A stretch of DNA of 7,907 bases, taken from Bordetella parapertussis. Its GTDB lineage: Bacteria; Pseudomonadota; Gammaproteobacteria; Burkholderiales; Burkholderiaceae_C. The DNA is taken from contig CAMCTC010000162.1 in NCBI GenBank assembly GCA_945878355.1, forward strand, positions 1 through 7,907, in the 5' to 3' direction. Every line of letters starts with the position of its first letter. The stretch's first letter is position 1. Position numbers and translations under genes: made by a program. A model generated the notes under the pieces. It had not been told where the DNA came from. It saw only the letters and a program-made list of their open reading frames with translations, and did not search any database. Below, piece by piece: positions 5,185 through 7,907 of the stretch.

Positions 5185-6456
5185 TCAGAGAAACAGGAAC
5201 GCCGCCGCAGCGACCAGCGTGGGGCCGATGGCGCCCAGCAAGAGGCCGCCGGCGCCGATGGACTCGTCGGCGAATCCGCGCCGCAGCAGCGCGACCCCCG
5301 CAGGATTCGGCGCATTGGCGATCACGGTCAGACCGCCCCCTGCGACCGCACCGGCGACCAGAAGGTATTTGGATTCGTTGGAAATGCCGACGATCTGTGA
5401 ACCGAGGTAGGTGAGGGCTGCGTTGTCCGTGATCGCGGTGAGCACCAGCGAGCCGAAGAACAGCGCCAGAGGGTTGAGTGCCGACACGATCGGCTGCAGC
5501 CACCAACTCTGCATGCCACCCAGCACCACCAGCCCGGCGAGGAAGAAGGCAACCAGCAACGCCTCCTTGATGATCAAAGGGCTCTGGTAGCGCTCGTAGG
5601 CCTGCGTGAAACCCAAGAACATCAGGAACAAGCCGAGAAAAGCCACCGGGTGGTGGGCGAGCAGCACGACGCCTGCGAGCAGCGCCAGATGCACGGCAAC
5701 AACCGTTTTTGGCACAGCCACCTCGGGGCCCGAGTCGGCGGCATTCGACACCGTCGGGATCACGTGGCGACGGAGCACGAAAGCGCAGGCCGTCGCGTTG
5801 ACGAGCACCGCGATCGCTGCTTTCCAGCCGAAGGTGGCGAACATGAAGGCGCTGTCCCAATTCCACGCAGACGCGACCATCAGCACCGGCGGTGCGGCAT
5901 AGGCGCTCAGGGTCCCGCCGATCGAGACGTTGACGAACAGGACCCCGATCGACAGGTACTTGACGCGCTCCGGCACGTCCGGTCGGAAGATCTGCGGCGC
6001 GAGCATCAACGCGGCGATCGTCATCGCTGCCGGCTCGGTGACGAGCGAACCGAGCAGCGGCACAGCGGCCAGACCCAGCCAAGCAGTGGCCAGCGGCGTG
6101 GGCAAGGGCATCGCGCGCGCCGTCATGCGCACCCACCAGATCACGGTCATCAGCACCGGCCGCGAAGCCGCAACCACCATCACCACAAAGACGAACAGCG
6201 GTTCGGTGTAGTTGCGCGACTCCGCATAAGCCAGCGCACTGGCCCCGCCGCTTGTCAAGGCCATTGCGAGGACGAGCACGATGGCCCAGAACCCGAAGAC
6301 GACCTCGACCTCGCCAGCGAGGTGGAACAGACCTGCGTGCTTGGGGTAGCGCTGGGCGAGACGCTCGAACTGTTTGGCAGCGAAGGTGTGGACAAGCGCC
6401 ACAGCGAAGATGATGGCCGCGGTGACTTGCACCGCCGGGTCCTGCGTCGAGTTCAT
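5185..6456 (-). CDS. Putative Na+/H+ antiporter (Na_H_antiport_3 type)
   Basis: The 423-residue protein is almost wholly hydrophobic, with about ten to twelve membrane spans. It matches a conserved family named putative Na+/H+ antiporters: VHTFAAKQFERLA (22-34), HAGLFHLAGEVEVVFGFWA (40-58), NYTEPLFVFVVMVVAASRP (82-100), LLGSLVTEPAAMT (134-146), VNVSIGGTLSAYAAPPVLMVA (175-195) and AITDNAALTYLGSQ (341-354), then NAPNPAG (381-387). The paired T-E-P and T-D-N motifs in the two halves resemble ion-site motifs of other IT-superfamily carriers (inference). The start at 6456 follows AAGGA with 5-nt spacing; a TTG at 6513 would add 19 polar residues without support. Cation specificity is unproven. The stop lies 25 bp from the end of the convergent halohydrin dehalogenase-like gene, with no obvious terminator between them. 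Confidence 0.87.
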   Translation of the reverse strand: MNSTQDPAVQVTAAIIFAVALVHTFAAKQFERLAQRYPKHAGLFHLAGEVEVVFGFWAIVLVLAMALTSGGASALAYAESRNYTEPLFVFVVMVVAASRPVLMTVIWWVRMTARAMPLPTPLATAWLGLAAVPLLGSLVTEPAAMTIAALMLAPQIFRPDVPERVKYLSIGVLFVNVSIGGTLSAYAAPPVLMVASAWNWDSAFMFATFGWKAAIAVLVNATACAFVLRRHVIPTVSNAADSGPEVAVPKTVVAVHLALLAGVVLLAHHPVAFLGLFLMFLGFTQAYERYQSPLIIKEALLVAFFLAGLVVLGGMQSWWLQPIVSALNPLALFFGSLVLTAITDNAALTYLGSQIVGISNESKYLLVAGAVAGGGLTVIANAPNPAGVALLRRGFADESIGAGGLLLGAIGPTLVAAAAFLFL

Positions 6457-6461
6457 GGTCG

Positions 6462-6466
6462 TCCTT
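6462..6466 (-). promoter_or_regulatory. Ribosome binding site of the antiporter gene
   Basis: On the minus strand AAGGA is followed by a 5-nt spacer and ATG at 6456. It is one of only two clear Shine-Dalgarno sites in the window and decides the start of the gene. Confidence 0.7.
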
Positions 6467-6513
6467 GATCCGCGTGGCGGCCCGACCGACGCATGAACCT
6501 GTCGACTCGTCAA

Positions 6514-6791
6514 GAATCGACACCCATCTGAAGTCTAGTCGACCCGCTCAGCCCGGAGGTGATCAGCCTCACGAGTTCTTCTGCGCTGTCACACCGCAGC
6601 CTGTCCGGCGAAATACTGGGGTCGCACCAGTGTCCCAAGTGGTGCTGGATGATGCGGTTGACATCCTTGTTCGGTCGCTGCGGTCTGGCGGGGCAGAGCA
6701 CATCACTGCACCACCTCGCCAAAGTCGACCAATGCCCAGTCTTGGTGGGGTCGAGGATTCGAATCTAAAGCATGATGAACTTACACTCTTC
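6514..6791. other. Intergenic stretch without a recognised gene
   Basis: No recognised gene lies between the antiporter start and the higB promoter. A minus-strand frame of 70 codons (6510-6722) reads like a real peptide in part (KDVNRIIQHHLGHWCDP, then DSAEELVRLI), but I do not recognise a family. It may be a relic or chance. A 10-bp palindrome GATTCGAATC lies at about 6757-6766. The left part presumably carries the antiporter promoter, but no convincing hexamer pair is visible. Confidence 0.4.
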
Positions 6792-6820
6792 TTGATGCGT
6801 ATGGCGCCACACGCTACAAT
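6792..6820 (+). promoter_or_regulatory. Sigma70-type promoter of the higBA locus
   Basis: TTGATG (6792-6797), a 17-nt spacer and TACAAT (6815-6820) form the best promoter in the window. The -10 ends 6 nt before the higB ATG, so the transcript should start at or beside the start codon (leaderless). No Shine-Dalgarno is present, which agrees. Confidence 0.65.
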
Positions 6821-6826
6821 TTTCCA

Positions 6827-7104
6827 ATGATCAGGACGCTCAAGCAAAGGGTATCGAGCGCCTTTTCCGGTCGGGCTCGCGGGCTGGAATACAGGCTTCA
6901 CACGCCGCCCGCCTGACTCGGCAACTGTCTGCGCTTGACGCAGCAAGTTGCCCGGAAGACATGAACCGCCCTGGTTGGGACTGCCACCCGCTCAAAGGCA
7001 ATCTCTCTGGGCAATGGTCTGTCAGCGTGAACGGCAACTGGCGTCTGCCCTTTGCATTCGAAAGCGGCGATGCCGTTCTGGTCGATTATCAGGATTACCA
7101 CTGA
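6827..7104 (+). pseudogene. higB: HigB-type (RelE/ParE fold) toxin, frameshifted near the start
   Basis: From 6847 to the TGA at 7102-7104 one frame reads as a HigB toxin: KGIERLFRSGSRAGIQ, SHAARLTRQLSALDAA, DMNRPGWDCHPLKG, GQWSVSVNGNWRLPF and a full C-terminus DAVLVDYQDYH. HigB cuts mRNA on the ribosome. This frame has no start codon (upstream stop at 6793-6795). The well-placed ATG at 6827 gives the correct first residues (MIRTLK) in a different frame and hits TGA at 6914-6916. One missing base near 6845-6848 (AAG CA-AAG GGT, where family members read K-H-K-G) explains both. The toxin is therefore probably dead unless this is a sequencing error or the ribosome slips by -1. Promoter and downstream antitoxin are intact. 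The usual family phrase NWRLTF has Pro for Thr here. Confidence 0.82.
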
Positions 7105-7178
7105 GCGCCCCGAGGCCGGCCGACGCCGGCCGCCCCCCATGGGGGTCAAGCAAAGTGGCCAAGCCACATTTACTTGAG
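7103..7178 (+). repeat. Two-hairpin intergenic repeat, copy 3, between higB and higA
   Basis: The sequence is the same unit as at 3442 with several base changes (for example GACGCCGGCC, ATGGGGGTC, GTGGCCAAGCCAC, TTTACTTGAG). It again begins inside the TGA stop of the gene before it. Its last bases form the left half of the higA Shine-Dalgarno. It separates two genes that normally overlap or nearly touch. Confidence 0.8.
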
Positions 7179-7181
7179 AGG
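7176..7181 (+). promoter_or_regulatory. Ribosome binding site of higA
   Basis: GAGAGG lies 5 nt before the ATG at 7187. The first three bases are the end of the hairpin repeat, so the antitoxin now relies partly on repeat sequence for translation. Confidence 0.6.
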
Positions 7182-7186
7182 TTCAC

Positions 7187-7507
7187 ATGAGTTCAATGTT
7201 CAATCCTCCTCACCCCGGTCTGACGCTGCGCGAAGACATCCTCCCGGCATTGGGACTGCAGGTGGGAGAGGCCGCCGCCCAGTTGGGTGTAGATCGCACG
7301 ACCTTGTCCAAAGTGCTCAACGCACGCGCCGCCATCAGCCCGGCGATGGCGCTGCGCATCGAGCGCTGGCTGGGGCGCGATCACGGCGGCGCCGCCGAGC
7401 TGTGGCTGGCTCAGCAGTCGGCCTACGACCTCTGGCAAGCCCGGCAGGCTTGCAAGGCGTCAAAAACACTGTCAGGCGTGAAGGCGCTGCGGTTGCAGCC
7501 GGCTTGA
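7187..7507 (+). CDS. higA: HigA-type XRE-family antitoxin
   Basis: The 106-residue protein is a HigA antitoxin with a helix-turn-helix DNA-binding domain. HPGLTLREDILPALGLQVGEAAAQLGV (residues ~9-35) and DRTTLSKVLNARAAISPAMALRIERWLG (36-63) are the typical HigA helices, followed by AELWLAQQSAYDLWQAR (70-86), the usual family signature. The last ~18 residues are a basic tail. The ATG at 7187 is supported by GAGAGG; a second ATG three codons later is less well placed. It would bind HigB and repress the higBA promoter. Because higB upstream is frameshifted, this looks like an orphan antitoxin that could persist as a repressor or by neutralising related toxins elsewhere (inference). The hairpin repeat between the genes may uncouple its expression from higB. 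Confidence 0.9.
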   Translation: MSSMFNPPHPGLTLREDILPALGLQVGEAAAQLGVDRTTLSKVLNARAAISPAMALRIERWLGRDHGGAAELWLAQQSAYDLWQARQACKASKTLSGVKALRLQPA

Positions 7508-7535
7508 GGTCACGCAGCGGCTGTCGGAACAGCGA

Positions 7536-7625
7536 CTCATGAGAAACAAAACGTTCCGCATTGTGGAATGACCCAAGTTCGATCGTTTCTCCGCGAACGC
7601 CGGGCGCCCACAGGGGCCTGGGATG
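7536..7625 (+). repeat. 90-bp tandem repeat, copy A
   Basis: First of two direct copies (period exactly 90) beginning CTCATGAGAAAC and ending GGCCTGGGATG. It differs from copy B at two bases (TTCGATCG/TTCGGTCG and GCGCCCACA/GCGCCGACA). It contains the palindrome at 7554-7568 and a micro-frame ATG-to-TGA at 7539-7571 (MRNKTFRIVE). No known element is recognised. Confidence 0.85.
7554..7568. promoter_or_regulatory. Imperfect TTCC..GGAA palindrome (IclR-operator-like), copy A
   Basis: TTCCGCATTGTGGAA has 7-bp arms around a central T with one mismatch. It resembles operators of IclR-family regulators (TTCCGCxxxGCGGAA type). No regulated gene is obvious nearby, so a function as an operator is speculative. 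Confidence 0.3.
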
Positions 7626-7715
7626 CTCATGAGAAACAAAACGTTCCGCATTGTGGAATGACCCAAGTTCGGTCGTTTCTCCGCGAACGCCGGGCGCCGA
7701 CAGGGGCCTGGGATG
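7626..7715 (+). repeat. 90-bp tandem repeat, copy B
   Basis: Second copy of the 90-bp unit, 88 of 90 bases identical to copy A, with the same palindrome at 7644-7658 and the same micro-frame at 7629-7661. It abuts the inverted hairpin repeat. Confidence 0.85.
7644..7658. promoter_or_regulatory. Imperfect TTCC..GGAA palindrome (IclR-operator-like), copy B
   Basis: Identical to the palindrome in copy A, placed 90 bp away. Two spaced sites could allow cooperative binding, but no target gene is clear. Confidence 0.3.
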
Positions 7716-7717
7716 CT

Positions 7718-7789
7718 CTCAAGCAAATGTGGCTTTGCCACTTTGCTTGATCCCCAGGCGGCCGGCTTTGGCCGGCCTTGGGGCGCTCA
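7718..7789 (-). repeat. Two-hairpin intergenic repeat, copy 4 (inverted)
   Basis: The reverse complement reads TGAGCGCCCCAAGGCCGGCC and onward, as in copies 1-3. Hairpin 2 is complete (CAAGCAAA 7720-7727, GTGGC 7729-7733, loop TTT, GCCAC 7737-7741, TTTGCTTG 7742-7749). The CCCCATGGGG segment is shortened. Confidence 0.8.
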
Positions 7790-7871
7790 AAACGGGTCGG
7801 CGTGGCGCCTGTCACGGCTGTCCGCGCGCAGATCCGGAACTGACCCGATGCCGCCGCTAGAGTCAACCACC

Positions 7872-7907
7872 ATGCCCCGCCAGCCCAAACCGGTTGAAAA
7901 ATGCCAG
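7872..7907 (+). CDS. Possible start of a rightward gene (window edge)
   Basis: ATG followed by 12 open codons (MPRQPKPVEKCQ) to the window end. No Shine-Dalgarno is present; a TAGAGT box (7857-7862) might serve as a -10. Too short to identify, and it may be chance. Confidence 0.25.
   Translation, partial: MPRQPKPVEKCQ

Noticed and set aside
5084..6523. 479-codon minus-strand frame overlapping the antiporter gene
   Set aside because: Out-of-frame reading of the antiporter gene; the true frame has membrane segments and family motifs, and this one does not.
6752..6768. tRNA-like T-loop (GAGGATTCGAATC) suggesting a tRNA fragment
   Set aside because: No acceptor stem, anticodon arm or CCA end can be placed around it; it is just a short palindrome containing TTCGAAT.
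7536..7715. CRISPR array
   Set aside because: Only two direct copies, 90 bp long, contiguous with no spacers; this is a tandem duplication.
7568..7750. 60-codon frame across the 90-bp repeats
   Set aside because: It simply translates the two repeat copies and part of the inverted hairpin repeat; no Shine-Dalgarno and no protein family.

Overview
The window reads as high-GC chromosomal DNA of a betaproteobacterium, most likely in the order Burkholderiales. This rests on the GC-rich third codon positions, the protein families present, and copies of a GC-rich hairpin repeat of a kind scattered through such genomes. The assignment is an inference from sequence character; no database was searched.

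Layout, left to right: (1) the 5' end of a leftward 7TMR-DISM-type sensor gene, cut by the window edge. (2) A rightward, decayed peptide-utilisation operon: an intact DUF1028 protein; the first 35 codons of an oligopeptide ABC-transporter ATPase joined out of frame to the last ~145 codons of a DppC-type permease; then an intact gamma-glutamyltransferase (ggt). A deletion has apparently removed the rest of the transporter, leaving the two enzyme-like end genes. (3) A ~1 kb islet with two tandem hairpin repeats and a Phd/VapC-type toxin-antitoxin pair under a palindromic operator. It is bracketed by a 30-bp direct repeat that copies the last codons of ggt. (4) A small SDR-fold gene carrying both signature motifs of halohydrin dehalogenases (T-x4-F-x-G and S-x12-Y-x3-R). 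(5) A convergent gene for a putative Na+/H+ antiporter. (6) A second toxin-antitoxin locus of HigBA type. The toxin is frameshifted near its start, the antitoxin is intact, and a hairpin repeat sits between them. (7) Two tandem 90-bp repeats, each with an imperfect TTCC..GGAA palindrome, then an inverted hairpin-repeat copy and possibly the start of a further gene.

The main themes are enzyme genes (peptide or gamma-glutamyl metabolism and a probable haloalcohol/epoxide enzyme) in a region remodelled by deletion, small insertions, repeats and decaying toxin-antitoxin modules. The most interesting points are the halohydrin dehalogenase signature, the toxin-antitoxin islet bracketed by duplicated ggt 3' ends, and the collapsed transporter operon. 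No prophage, CRISPR array, rRNA or tRNA gene was found.
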